The notes beneath the pieces were generated by a model. That model was not told the origin of the DNA, ran no database searches, and saw only the letters and a program-made list of their open reading frames with translations. DNA of 13,740 nt from an uncultured Selenomonadales bacterium (GTDB taxonomy: Bacteria; Bacillota; Negativicutes; Selenomonadales; Selenomonadaceae): contig CAMVAG010000034.1 in the NCBI GenBank assembly GCA_947165405.1, positions 1 through 13,740 on the forward strand, given 5' to 3'. This document shows positions 1 to 6,543 of the stretch, in pieces. A program made the position numbers and the translations under genes. The first letter of the stretch is position 1, and each line of letters begins with the position of its first letter.

Positions 1-119
1 TTGAGAGCGACGATAGCGATAGCCGCGACAAACGCAATGATGAGCGCGTACTCGACCATGCCTTGACCTTTCTCGGACTTCTTGAGTTTTTTAACCAGCT
101 TGTTGATGTACTGTAACAT
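1..119 (-). CDS. flp: Flp/Fap type IVb pilin, 3' end outside the window
   Basis: This is the structural pilin of a Tad pilus; 39 codons are visible before the window edge. After a lysine-rich leader, residues 18-24 read GQGMVEY, the class IVb prepilin site: cleavage is expected after Gly18, which puts Glu at +5 and Tyr at +6 of the mature protein, as in Flp pilins. A hydrophobic stretch (ALIIAFVAAIAIVAL) follows, the N-terminal helix that anchors the subunit in the membrane and packs in the fibre. The start ATG is preceded by GGAGGAG (126-132) with 6 nt spacing, an excellent ribosome binding site befitting an abundant protein. It lies downstream of tadB in the same direction but has its own promoter at 212-240. 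Flp pilins are usually 50-70 residues, so only the tail is missing. It was too short to be seen by length-based ORF finding. Confidence 0.9.
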   Translation of the reverse strand, partial: MLQYINKLVKKLKKSEKGQGMVEYALIIAFVAAIAIVAL

Positions 120-136
120 AATTATCTCCTCCAAAC

Positions 137-164
137 GGATTAAATTTTTGTTTTTAATTAATCC
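137..164 (-). repeat. Inverted repeat in the flp leader, next to the ribosome binding site
   Basis: GGATTAA and TTAATCC form a 7-bp stem around a 14-nt A/T-rich loop. In the transcript the hairpin lies only 4 nt upstream of the GGAGGAG ribosome binding site of flp. It may stabilise the mRNA or affect initiation; it is A/U-rich and therefore not strong. There is no following U-tract, so it is not a terminator. Confidence 0.45.
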
Positions 165-211
165 TTACGGCTATTCTATCGAACAAACCGCGTTCAACCT
201 TAAGCAATCAC

Positions 212-240
212 ATTATAAAATGTTTCGCCGAATAAATCAA
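212..240 (-). promoter_or_regulatory. Predicted sigma-70 type promoter of flp
   Basis: On the minus strand TTGATT (240-235) and TATAAT (217-212) are separated by exactly 17 nt. The -10 box is a perfect consensus and the -35 matches 4 of 6. Transcription would start near 205, giving a leader of about 85 nt ahead of the flp ATG at 119. The promoter lies just downstream of the tadB stop codon, so the pilin can be made independently of, and more abundantly than, the assembly proteins. Confidence 0.75.
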
Positions 241-285
241 GGGCTTGACGTTGATGCAAAGCTTTTTCATACAATTTTAATTTTT

Positions 286-1245
286 TCAGACTTCGATGTC
301 GACAATCTTTTGAATGACGACGAAGCCGAGAAACTCCATGACCAAAGCCACGGCGAGAGCAATGCGCCCCGATTCTTCCGTGAAAAGCAACATGGTTTGG
401 TCGTGATTGAAGACGTAGCAGAAGGCGGCGGTGACGAACGGCAAGAGTATCAGAACCCAAGCGGAAAATCTGCCTTGCGCGGTGAGGGCCTTAATTTCGC
501 GTTTCATGCGGATTCGTTCGTTGATTGTATCGCTGATGGTGTCGAGGATTTGCGCGAGGTTGCCGCCGATTTCCCTTTGAATCAAAACCGCCGTGACGAC
601 CAAGTCAAAGTCCGGGCTTGCAACGCGGGCATTCATTTGTTCCAGAGCCTCTTCCAAAGTCACGCCCATTGCAATATCGGTTGAGACGCGTTCAAATTCG
701 GAACTGATAGGCGGCTCCATTTCCTTTGAAACAACGTCCATTGCCTGTTGAAAGCTGTAGCCGGCGCGCAGGGCGTTGGCGACCGTCGTCAAGCAATCGC
801 TAAGCTGTTCGGTGAAAGCATTGCGGCGTTTCTCCACGCGAATTGAACTCCATATCCACAAGCCGATTGGAATGCCGATTGCGACGAGCGGCGCGATTTT
901 AATGTTTAAAGTTACAATGTAAGTTACGACTCCGCCGAAGAGACCGCCGATAGCGGAAAGGACAATGAACTCTGCGCCGAAAAGCGGAATGCCTGCCTGC
1001 TTGAGTCGGAAGTCCAATTTTTTTGTGAAGCCGGAAGAGGCAAGCGGTCTTGCGAGACGCTTAACGAGTCTGCTGAAGCGGCGGATAATGTCATCATTTT
1101 TATGAGGTCTTTTTTCGTTGTCGGCGTAGTGTCGGCGGAGACGGTGGAAAATATCCGTGCTTTGACTTCGCCGAATAATCAGCACAATCAAAAACACCAA
1201 TATCATTGACAAAAACGCGACGATTGCAGCGATGAGAATTTGCAT
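286..1245 (-). CDS. tadB: TadB, Tad pilus inner-membrane platform protein
   Basis: TadB is one of the two GspF-like polytopic proteins that form the inner-membrane platform on which the Tad ATPase acts. The product is 319 aa: an N-terminal membrane segment (about 3-24), a basic cytoplasmic stretch (25-85), a hydrophobic pair (about 92-133), a cytoplasmic T2SSF domain (about 146-258) and two C-terminal membrane segments (about 260-279 and 294-312). The run ANALRAGYSFQQAM and the IRMKREIKALTAQGRFSAW stretch before the third membrane region are typical of TadB rather than TadC. The reading frame is open up to 1290, but the ATG at 1245 has GGGAGG at 7 nt (1253-1258) and starts 4 nt after the stop of the preceding tadZ gene, so it is preferred. 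No tadC follows inside the window. Confidence 0.9.
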   Translation of the reverse strand: MQILIAAIVAFLSMILVFLIVLIIRRSQSTDIFHRLRRHYADNEKRPHKNDDIIRRFSRLVKRLARPLASSGFTKKLDFRLKQAGIPLFGAEFIVLSAIGGLFGGVVTYIVTLNIKIAPLVAIGIPIGLWIWSSIRVEKRRNAFTEQLSDCLTTVANALRAGYSFQQAMDVVSKEMEPPISSEFERVSTDIAMGVTLEEALEQMNARVASPDFDLVVTAVLIQREIGGNLAQILDTISDTINERIRMKREIKALTAQGRFSAWVLILLPFVTAAFCYVFNHDQTMLLFTEESGRIALAVALVMEFLGFVVIQKIVDIEV

Positions 1246-1249
1246 TCTC

Positions 1250-2356
1250 TTACCTCCCTGCAGCGATGATTCTGTCCGCCATTTCACCAATCGACTTCAT
1301 AAGCAGAGTATCCTCCGGCAAGCCCTGCGCCAAACGTCCGCTGTTCGCGACGGAAATCATTTTATATTCGTTGGGAATCATCACGTCAACGGGATAGCCA
1401 AGCTGGTCGGCGATTTTTTGTCGGTTCTCTTCGGTGAAGGGATTGACACGAGTGAAGACGGTATAAACTCTGCGTCTGTCGTCACGTTGTTGCTCGAACA
1501 TCTCCATAGTTTTTTTGGCGTGCTTGACTTCAAAGCCGCTGTTAATCATCGTCGTGACAAAGACGACATCGGAAATGCGGCAGACGTTGAGAGCCAGAGG
1601 ATTGAAGCCCGCCGGCAAATCGACAAGCACATAACGGAAAATATTTTCGGACATCATGACAACTTCGGTCAAACTTTCGGGCGCGACCAGCTCGGCATAT
1701 TCGGGACGTTCCGGGCTGCTCAAAAGAAAGACACCCTCTTTAATCGGATAGAAATACGGCGCGAAACTCACGGGCGTCAAAAGTTTTATGTCTTGAGTTG
1801 CGTCGACGACGGTGCGTTTGGGCTCCAAGTCGAAGAAAATCGGCAAGTCTCCGAATTGTAAATCGGCGTCAATCAACGCGACGCGCTCCCCTGTTTTTTC
1901 GGCAATGAGCAAAGCAAGAATCGCGGCTAAAGTTGTTCGACCGGCACGACCTTTCGGGCTGAAGAAGGAAATTAATTTTGCGGGCTTGTGTTGACCGCGA
2001 ACCGTGTACAGCTGAATGTATTCGAGAATTTCTTTGGCGACGAAAGGTTTTATAATGCAACCCGTTGCGCCGCCTTCCAGAGCCTTTTGAGCAATCATGG
2101 GATCCCATTGAGTCATTGTGCCCAAAATATACGCGCCGGGAAATTTTTCGACAAAATCGTCTACCATGTCGAGGTTTTCGTCGTCTTCCGCGTTTAACAA
2201 AAACAAATCGGGGCGGAACATGCCCGAAGGATTAATTGCGGCGTTTCCGTCTTTGTAGGTTGCCGCGACTTCAAAATCGGGCGAACGTCGAAGGGCAGCA
2301 ATCATATCGTCCAGCATGTCAGGGTCGTCTTCAATAACAATTACTCGATAAGCCAA
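1250..2356 (-). CDS. cpaE: TadZ/CpaE-like protein: pseudo-receiver plus MinD-like ATPase domain
   Basis: TadZ/CpaE proteins place the Tad machine at its site in the cell. This one is 368 aa. Residues 1-118 form a response-regulator receiver fold with the acidic pair (D10, D11) and the conserved KP (K103-P104), but the phospho-acceptor position after LFLL is Asn55, not Asp. Residues 127-368 are a MinD/ParA-like P-loop domain. Its Walker A reads PKGRAGRTT (134-142): the signature Lys135 is present, but the P-loop lysine is Arg140. Walker A' (LIDADLQFGD, D163/D165) and Walker B (VLVDLPAG, D246) are kept. The start is TTG, with AAGGCGG 8 nt upstream (2365-2371); no ATG upstream fits. It sits 42 nt after a second, shorter TadZ-like gene and 4 nt before tadB, so all three are probably co-translated from one message. 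Confidence 0.88.
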   Translation of the reverse strand: MAYRVIVIEDDPDMLDDMIAALRRSPDFEVAATYKDGNAAINPSGMFRPDLFLLNAEDDENLDMVDDFVEKFPGAYILGTMTQWDPMIAQKALEGGATGCIIKPFVAKEILEYIQLYTVRGQHKPAKLISFFSPKGRAGRTTLAAILALLIAEKTGERVALIDADLQFGDLPIFFDLEPKRTVVDATQDIKLLTPVSFAPYFYPIKEGVFLLSSPERPEYAELVAPESLTEVVMMSENIFRYVLVDLPAGFNPLALNVCRISDVVFVTTMINSGFEVKHAKKTMEMFEQQRDDRRRVYTVFTRVNPFTEENRQKIADQLGYPVDVMIPNEYKMISVANSGRLAQGLPEDTLLMKSIGEMADRIIAAGR

Positions 2357-2398
2357 ATTCCAAACCGCCTTTCCGAATGCTCAATTAATTCCCAAATT

Positions 2399-3250
2399 TT
2401 AAAAGCCGAACCAACTTTTTACTTTGCTGAAAAGCCCGCCGCTTTGTGTTTCTGTCGGCAAGGCGGCAGCAACTTCGCTCGGACGATTGGTGTAAAGCCC
2501 GACGAGTTCATCAAAACTTTTTGTCAATTTGGAATCGGGCGCGGCGAACATGAGAGGTTGCCCGCTGTTGATTGACTTGTTGACGGAAGGATAATCGTTG
2601 GGCAATCTGTGATAGAACGGCTCGCCCAAAAGCCTTTCAACGTCCTCGCCGCGTATCAGCTTTTGAGAGTCGGCACGGTTTTCCACGAGGCGAATCTTGC
2701 TTTCCTCGTATTCAAAGCGAATCAGAGTATCGTAGCCGATTTTGTAATTTTTGAGCGCGGGCAGGAAGTCGATAACGCCGACGTAATTTATGACCGTGCT
2801 CAAGTCAAGCATCGCCAAATTCAACGCGCTGAACATGGAGTTCAAATCGAGGATAACGTAATCGTAAAAATTGAGCCGACCGATAATGTCCGTGACAAGT
2901 TGAACATCTGTTTGATAGGCGTCGTAAACATAGAGCGGCGCGGGCAAGATTGAAAAATTCAAGCCCTCGTGAGAATAATCAATCAGAAAATCGCGGATAC
3001 GAAAATTTTCGGGATGGTCGAGCAAGGCGCGTTGAGCACCCGCAACCGTATGCGTCGAAGAGAGTTTCAGGTAATTCAGCACATCGCCGAACTGCAAATC
3101 CAAATCGGCGAGGCAAACTTTGTAGCCTTCATGAGCAAGCCCCGCCGCCAAGTTTATTGCCGTGATTGTCTTGCCTATGCCGGGCGTCGTGCTGAATACG
3201 CTGATTATGACGCTGCTTCGTGCGATTGCGTTTCTTGTCGGAATTGCCAT
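2399..3250 (-). CDS. cpaE: Short TadZ/CpaE-like (MinD family) ATPase without a receiver domain
   Basis: A second member of the TadZ/CpaE branch of MinD/ParA ATPases, 283 aa, consisting only of the P-loop domain; the usual N-terminal receiver-like domain is absent. Walker A is STTPGIGKT (20-28): the P-loop lysine K27 is present while the MinD signature lysine position is Thr22. Walker A' (CLADLDLQFGD, D48/D50) matches that of the neighbouring paralogue almost exactly, and Walker B is VILDLNS (D134). The last 12 residues (GLFSKVKSWFGF) could form a short amphipathic helix like the membrane-targeting tail of MinD. The ATG has AAGGAGG at 10 nt (3261-3267). It follows the secretin gene after 186 nt containing three hairpins. 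Family assignment is sound; its division of labour with the longer paralogue is unknown. Confidence 0.85.
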   Translation of the reverse strand: MAIPTRNAIARSSVIISVFSTTPGIGKTITAINLAAGLAHEGYKVCLADLDLQFGDVLNYLKLSSTHTVAGAQRALLDHPENFRIRDFLIDYSHEGLNFSILPAPLYVYDAYQTDVQLVTDIIGRLNFYDYVILDLNSMFSALNLAMLDLSTVINYVGVIDFLPALKNYKIGYDTLIRFEYEESKIRLVENRADSQKLIRGEDVERLLGEPFYHRLPNDYPSVNKSINSGQPLMFAAPDSKLTKSFDELVGLYTNRPSEVAAALPTETQSGGLFSKVKSWFGF

Positions 3251-3279
3251 ATGGAAAAAACCTCCTTCGGCGTTTGCTT

Positions 3280-3391
3280 CTACTTTTCTTTTGTTGCGCC
3301 CAAAAGAAAAGTAGCAAAAGAAAAGGGCGATTCAACCGGCTGTAAAAACATCCATGTTTTTAACGCCGGCGGCCGTCATCCGTGACGGCCG
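3280..3391. repeat. Cluster of three hairpins between the secretin and tadZ genes
   Basis: Three inverted repeats follow one another. (1) 3280-3293 and 3301-3314 are a perfect 14-bp repeat (ctacttttcttttg / caaaagaaaagtag), and the right arm is partly repeated directly at 3315-3325. (2) 3336-3369 has an outer 5-bp ccggc/gccgg stem and an inner 9-bp taaaaacat/atgttttta stem around 2 nt. (3) 3370-3378 and 3383-3391 form a perfect 9-bp G+C-rich stem around tccg. None is followed by a T-run on the minus strand, so simple termination is unlikely. The arrangement looks like a REP/MITE-type dispersed element or an mRNA-processing site that could set the ratio of secretin to the downstream genes. Confidence 0.6.
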
Positions 3392-3436
3392 GGCTTTCGC
3401 TTCCCGCTGCGTTTCAATTTTTCCAACATACCTTAA

Positions 3437-5242
3437 TCACTTAAAAGGCTCGTCGGTCGTTTTGCCGTCTTTCGGATAATTTGGCGGCGGCAAAATTCTA
3501 TCGGACTCCTCTGTTTCTATAACGACTTCAACATCTTTTTCCGGCTTCTTGAAGTCGTGAGTTTCCATTGCCTCTCTGGCTTTTTCGTCTTGAGCGTACC
3601 ATTCGCGCATGGGTTGAGACATCGGGGCTTGCGAGCGTTCTTCTTCGCCGACAAGATAAGGTGTCACGACGATTATAAGTTCGCGATTGTCTCTTGATTT
3701 TGACGTGTGCTTAAAAAATTCGCCGATAATGGGAATGTCGCCGAGCAACGGAATTTTTGAAACGGTCTTTGTTTCAGAGGAATCCATCAAACCGCCGATA
3801 ACGATTGGCATTCCGGAATTGATGCTTATGACAGAATCTGCACTGCGCGTGATTATAGTCATTCGTCCGTCAGAAGTCAGTCCGCCAAGATTGCTTACTT
3901 CAGCGTGAATCGCCGAATTTATCCTCTTTTGCGCGTCAACCACAGGTTTGAATTGGAGAATTATACCGTAATCAATTTCTTTAACATCTGAAGAGCTTAT
4001 CGTAGAAACTTCATAAGGAATTTTTCCGCCGATTTGAATTGTTGCCTGTTCGCCGCTTAAAGTCATGACAGACGGTCGCGAAAGAATTTTTGCCTTGCCG
4101 CTGGTAACCAATAAACGAAGCTGGACATTTATCGGCGCGAAGTGTTGACCTATCCATTTAAGAGGATTGTTTCCGAAACGCCTGAAGTCGTTCCAAGTGG
4201 AAGTAATTGTTCGGCTGAACGAGGAATTACGGCTGTTGGAATAATTATTGCCGCGCGAGTTTGAGGAGCTGTTATTGCTTGAGCTTGAGGAGCTGTTACT
4301 GCTTGAATTGGAGAAGTTGTTGCCTGAAGTTGAACCGTCGTCAGCGGTCTCGGAATAGGAATAGCTGTCACCGGAGGAATAGCTGCTGTTGTTGCTGTAA
4401 GAGCTTGAACTGTCACCGCTGTAGGAACCGCCGCTACTGCCGCTGTAGGAATTTGACCAGCCGCTTGAATAAGAATCGCTTATGGTAGTGTGCGCGTGAT
4501 TGGTATAATCTTCGCCGAAAGCAAAAATGCCGGGCGCGTTGGCAGGGTCTTGACCGTATCGCAAGCCTAAATCTTTTGCCGCCTCCGAATTAATTTCGAT
4601 AATCTGCGCCTCAAGGCGAATTTGCGTCGGACGGAGAATTTGCAAGAGGTCGATAATCTCACCTTCTGCTTCCGATTTGGCAAGTTCAACGTCACTGCTT
4701 CTGCCGCTATTGGCACTTTTAGCAGTATCTGTGTCAAGTGTCATATCGAAGCCGCTGCCGACGAGGAGAGAACTTTTAGTGTTGCCGTTGATAAAGAGCC
4801 GCGCCGTTTGCAGGGCGTAATTTTTTTCGTATTGGTTTTCGACGGTGCCCGTTAATAAAATTCTGTTATCGACCATCTTAACATGAACATCAGGCAAGCC
4901 GATAGCCCTTTCAATCATCATGGCTTGACCGGGGTCTTCGGGCGAGACAACGATTAAATATTCGTGACGAGCACCGTCAGCAGTCCACACGAAAAGCGAG
5001 GTTGAACCTTTGTTTGCCTTCGTGACAACCAAAAACTCACACACCGAGCCCGGCAACTGAACGACCGACGCAATGTCTTTGTTGCCGACGGCAATGCGAG
5101 TGATACGTTGTTTCATGTCCATGTAGTATGAGGTCTGGAGCTTTATGTTGAGCGTCTGAATTTCGGCGGCATGAGCGACGCTTGCCGACAAACAAATCGG
5201 CACTGCCGCCAAACAAATTTTTTTTAGAAATGAATGATTCAT
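3437..5242 (-). CDS. cpaC: CpaC/RcpA-type Tad pilus secretin with a Ser-rich insert
   Basis: Secretins form the outer-membrane channel for the pilus. From the ATG at 5242 the product is 601 aa: a signal peptide (cleavage probably after AHA, residues 23-25), an N-terminal pilus-secretin domain (about 28-100), a BON-like region (about 105-170) and the secretin domain (about 200-535). The C-terminal signature LLGDIPIIGEFF (499-510) and the IIVVTPYLV strand are diagnostic. A low-complexity stretch of about 90 residues (about 255-344), almost only Ser, Asn, Tyr and Gly, interrupts the first part of the secretin domain. The frame also has an ATG at 5248, but AGGA (5252-5255) lies only 3 nt from it and 9 nt from the ATG at 5242, which is therefore chosen. 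cpaB ends 18 nt upstream. The C-terminal tail is acidic and proline-rich. No lipobox is seen. Confidence 0.92.
   Translation of the reverse strand: MNHSFLKKICLAAVPICLSASVAHAAEIQTLNIKLQTSYYMDMKQRITRIAVGNKDIASVVQLPGSVCEFLVVTKANKGSTSLFVWTADGARHEYLIVVSPEDPGQAMMIERAIGLPDVHVKMVDNRILLTGTVENQYEKNYALQTARLFINGNTKSSLLVGSGFDMTLDTDTAKSANSGRSSDVELAKSEAEGEIIDLLQILRPTQIRLEAQIIEINSEAAKDLGLRYGQDPANAPGIFAFGEDYTNHAHTTISDSYSSGWSNSYSGSSGGSYSGDSSSSYSNNSSYSSGDSYSYSETADDGSTSGNNFSNSSSNSSSSSSNNSSSNSRGNNYSNSRNSSFSRTITSTWNDFRRFGNNPLKWIGQHFAPINVQLRLLVTSGKAKILSRPSVMTLSGEQATIQIGGKIPYEVSTISSSDVKEIDYGIILQFKPVVDAQKRINSAIHAEVSNLGGLTSDGRMTIITRSADSVISINSGMPIVIGGLMDSSETKTVSKIPLLGDIPIIGEFFKHTSKSRDNRELIIVVTPYLVGEEERSQAPMSQPMREWYAQDEKAREAMETHDFKKPEKDVEVVIETEESDRILPPPNYPKDGKTTDEPFK
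4211..4480 (-). repeat. Low-complexity coding insert (Ser/Asn/Tyr/Gly) in the secretin
   Basis: About 90 consecutive codons of the secretin gene encode almost only Ser, Asn, Gly and Tyr, with runs of up to six serines, and are built from related trinucleotides (TCA, AGC, AAC, TCC families). Well-conserved secretin sequence resumes on both sides in the same frame. The stretch follows the strand ending in AKDLGLRYG, where secretins of this class have a variable loop. Confidence 0.8.
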
Positions 5243-5260
5243 ATACATAATTCCTATACA

Positions 5261-6325
5261 TTAGTTATTGAGATTCTCTGAAAACGAATTTACAATCGGG
5301 GAGTTGGTCAACGGAACATTGGGCGGAGGCGGCGAAGTGAAGTTTTGATTTGAGCCGGAAGGAATTGCGGGCAGTGAAGAATTTGCGGCACCGGGCGTTT
5401 GAACTTGAGCACCTTCCGTCGAGCTCTGAACAATTTCATCGCCCAAGATAATATCAAATTTTGGAGTGGCTGCAGGAAGTTGCGGCAAGGCGGGCGTCGG
5501 GTTGGACGGAATGACAGGCATCGGTTGTTCGACGGGCTGCGGCTTTGTGATTGAATCAATCGTGTATTCCATTTCGGGAACGTAATTTGCTCGCGGATTC
5601 GACGGGCGCAACATCATATAAATTTCGCCGAGCTTCGAGGCGGAAATTAATTTTAAAACGTCTTGCGGCGGAAGAGCAAAAGTCGCGATTGTCGGGTTTC
5701 TGATAGCCGAAGAAGTGATGTTGCCGCTTTCGTCGAGGACATTGCCGCCGGTCATGTCTTGGTTGACGCTTAGGAGCGGAACGTTTTGCAGGATAAGATT
5801 TGTCGTCGCGCTGTATTTGTCCTTTTCGACGAGGAGCAAGTCAACTTTATCGCCGGGCTTTGCGAAACCTGCAACGCTTGTGACCTCGCTGACATTTATT
5901 GAAACTGCGCGGCAATCGGCAGGAATTTCTCCGACAAAGCCCTCGTCACCCTTAGCGTTAAAAACTTTGTGGATTGTGAGAATATCGCCCGCGAAAATCG
6001 AAACTTTAATTTGAACGTTCTTTACGTCGTCGAAATTTGTTATCGCGCCTTCGGGCACCGCATCGACGGGCAGCTCTTTCATTTGGAGCATTGCCTCTTG
6101 AATTCGCGTGCGCGGAGGAATGTTTACTTTCGCAACGACGACCGGCGTTGTTTGAATGACTTCCTTTTTTTCGGGTTCGGGTTGAACGATTACTTCCTTT
6201 GTGTTCGTCGCGAGGCTCATCCCGAAATAAATTACCATGAACATTAAAATTGCTGTTGCGCCCGCCAACATAAGTAATTGCTTGGGGCGCAGGTCGTTTA
6301 ATTTGTTTAGTATTTTCTGAAGCAT
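5261..6325 (-). CDS. cpaB: CpaB/RcpC, Flp pilus assembly protein
   Basis: CpaB/RcpC is an inner-membrane-anchored periplasmic protein needed for assembly or stability of the Tad secretin complex. The product is 354 aa: a short basic N-terminus, one membrane anchor (about 17-38), a SAF domain (about 61-122, VVVAKVNIPPRTRI...), then the CpaB/RcpC domain (about 130-242) with the typical GFAKPGDKVDLLL stretch (153-165), and a Pro/Gln/Ser-rich tail from about 262 to the end. The tail is longer than in many family members and looks disordered. ATG at 6325 with AGAGGG 7 nt upstream (6333-6338). It is the first gene after the predicted promoter at 6366-6393 and is followed closely by the secretin gene, its functional partner. 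Confidence 0.9.
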   Translation of the reverse strand: MLQKILNKLNDLRPKQLLMLAGATAILMFMVIYFGMSLATNTKEVIVQPEPEKKEVIQTTPVVVAKVNIPPRTRIQEAMLQMKELPVDAVPEGAITNFDDVKNVQIKVSIFAGDILTIHKVFNAKGDEGFVGEIPADCRAVSINVSEVTSVAGFAKPGDKVDLLLVEKDKYSATTNLILQNVPLLSVNQDMTGGNVLDESGNITSSAIRNPTIATFALPPQDVLKLISASKLGEIYMMLRPSNPRANYVPEMEYTIDSITKPQPVEQPMPVIPSNPTPALPQLPAATPKFDIILGDEIVQSSTEGAQVQTPGAANSSLPAIPSGSNQNFTSPPPPNVPLTNSPIVNSFSENLNN

Positions 6326-6365
6326 AAGCTATCCCTCTTCAAGGATAAATTTCACTCTGAATTAC

Positions 6366-6393
6366 ATTTTAACTTCCATAAAATTGTTGTCAA
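6366..6393 (-). promoter_or_regulatory. Predicted promoter of the cpaB-cpaC-tadZ-tadZ-tadB operon
   Basis: On the minus strand TTGACA (6393-6388, perfect consensus) and TAAAAT (6371-6366, 5 of 6) are separated by 16 nt. Transcription would start about 35 nt upstream of the cpaB ATG. No operator-like palindrome is evident. Confidence 0.65.
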
Positions 6394-6421
6394 GATTTTT
6401 GCCGATTCTAATTAATTTTTA

Positions 6422-6464
6422 AAGTTGCCGCTCTTGTCTTGCTTTTTGAGTTTAAGTTGCCGCT
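6422..6464. repeat. Direct repeat of 11 bp between cbiA and the tad promoter
   Basis: aagttgccgct occurs at 6422-6432 and 6454-6464, 32 bp apart (about three helical turns), 29 bp upstream of the tad promoter's -35 box at its nearer copy. Equally spaced copies on one face of the helix could be an activator binding site; chance is also possible because the region is A/T-rich and the word is short. Confidence 0.35.
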
Positions 6465-6543
6465 TTCAATAGCACCGCCTCCAAAAATTTTTTGAGCATT
6501 ATACGCCGAAGAAATGATTTTCTTATGACAAACAAAAAAAATT

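Noticed and set aside
82..684. Open plus-strand frame of 200 codons over flp and tadB
   Set aside because: It lies antisense to clearly recognisable flp and tadB, has no ribosome binding site and its translation resembles no family.
1232..1861. Open plus-strand frame of 209 codons antisense to the long tadZ
   Set aside because: It is a shadow of the conserved MinD-like coding sequence on the other strand.
3250..3437. Ordinary rho-independent terminator between the secretin and tadZ
   Set aside because: The hairpins there are strong but none is followed by a T-run in the direction of transcription.
6456..6502. Tiny minus-strand ORF (about 15 codons) with GGAGG nearby and a TATAAT-like word just before it
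   Set aside because: No partner -35 box at a workable distance, and the peptide has no recognisable feature.
6504..6543. Terminator for the cbi operon
   Set aside because: There is a T8 tract just after the cbiA stop but no stable stem before it; the only hairpin (aagaaa/tttctt, after the tract) is weak.
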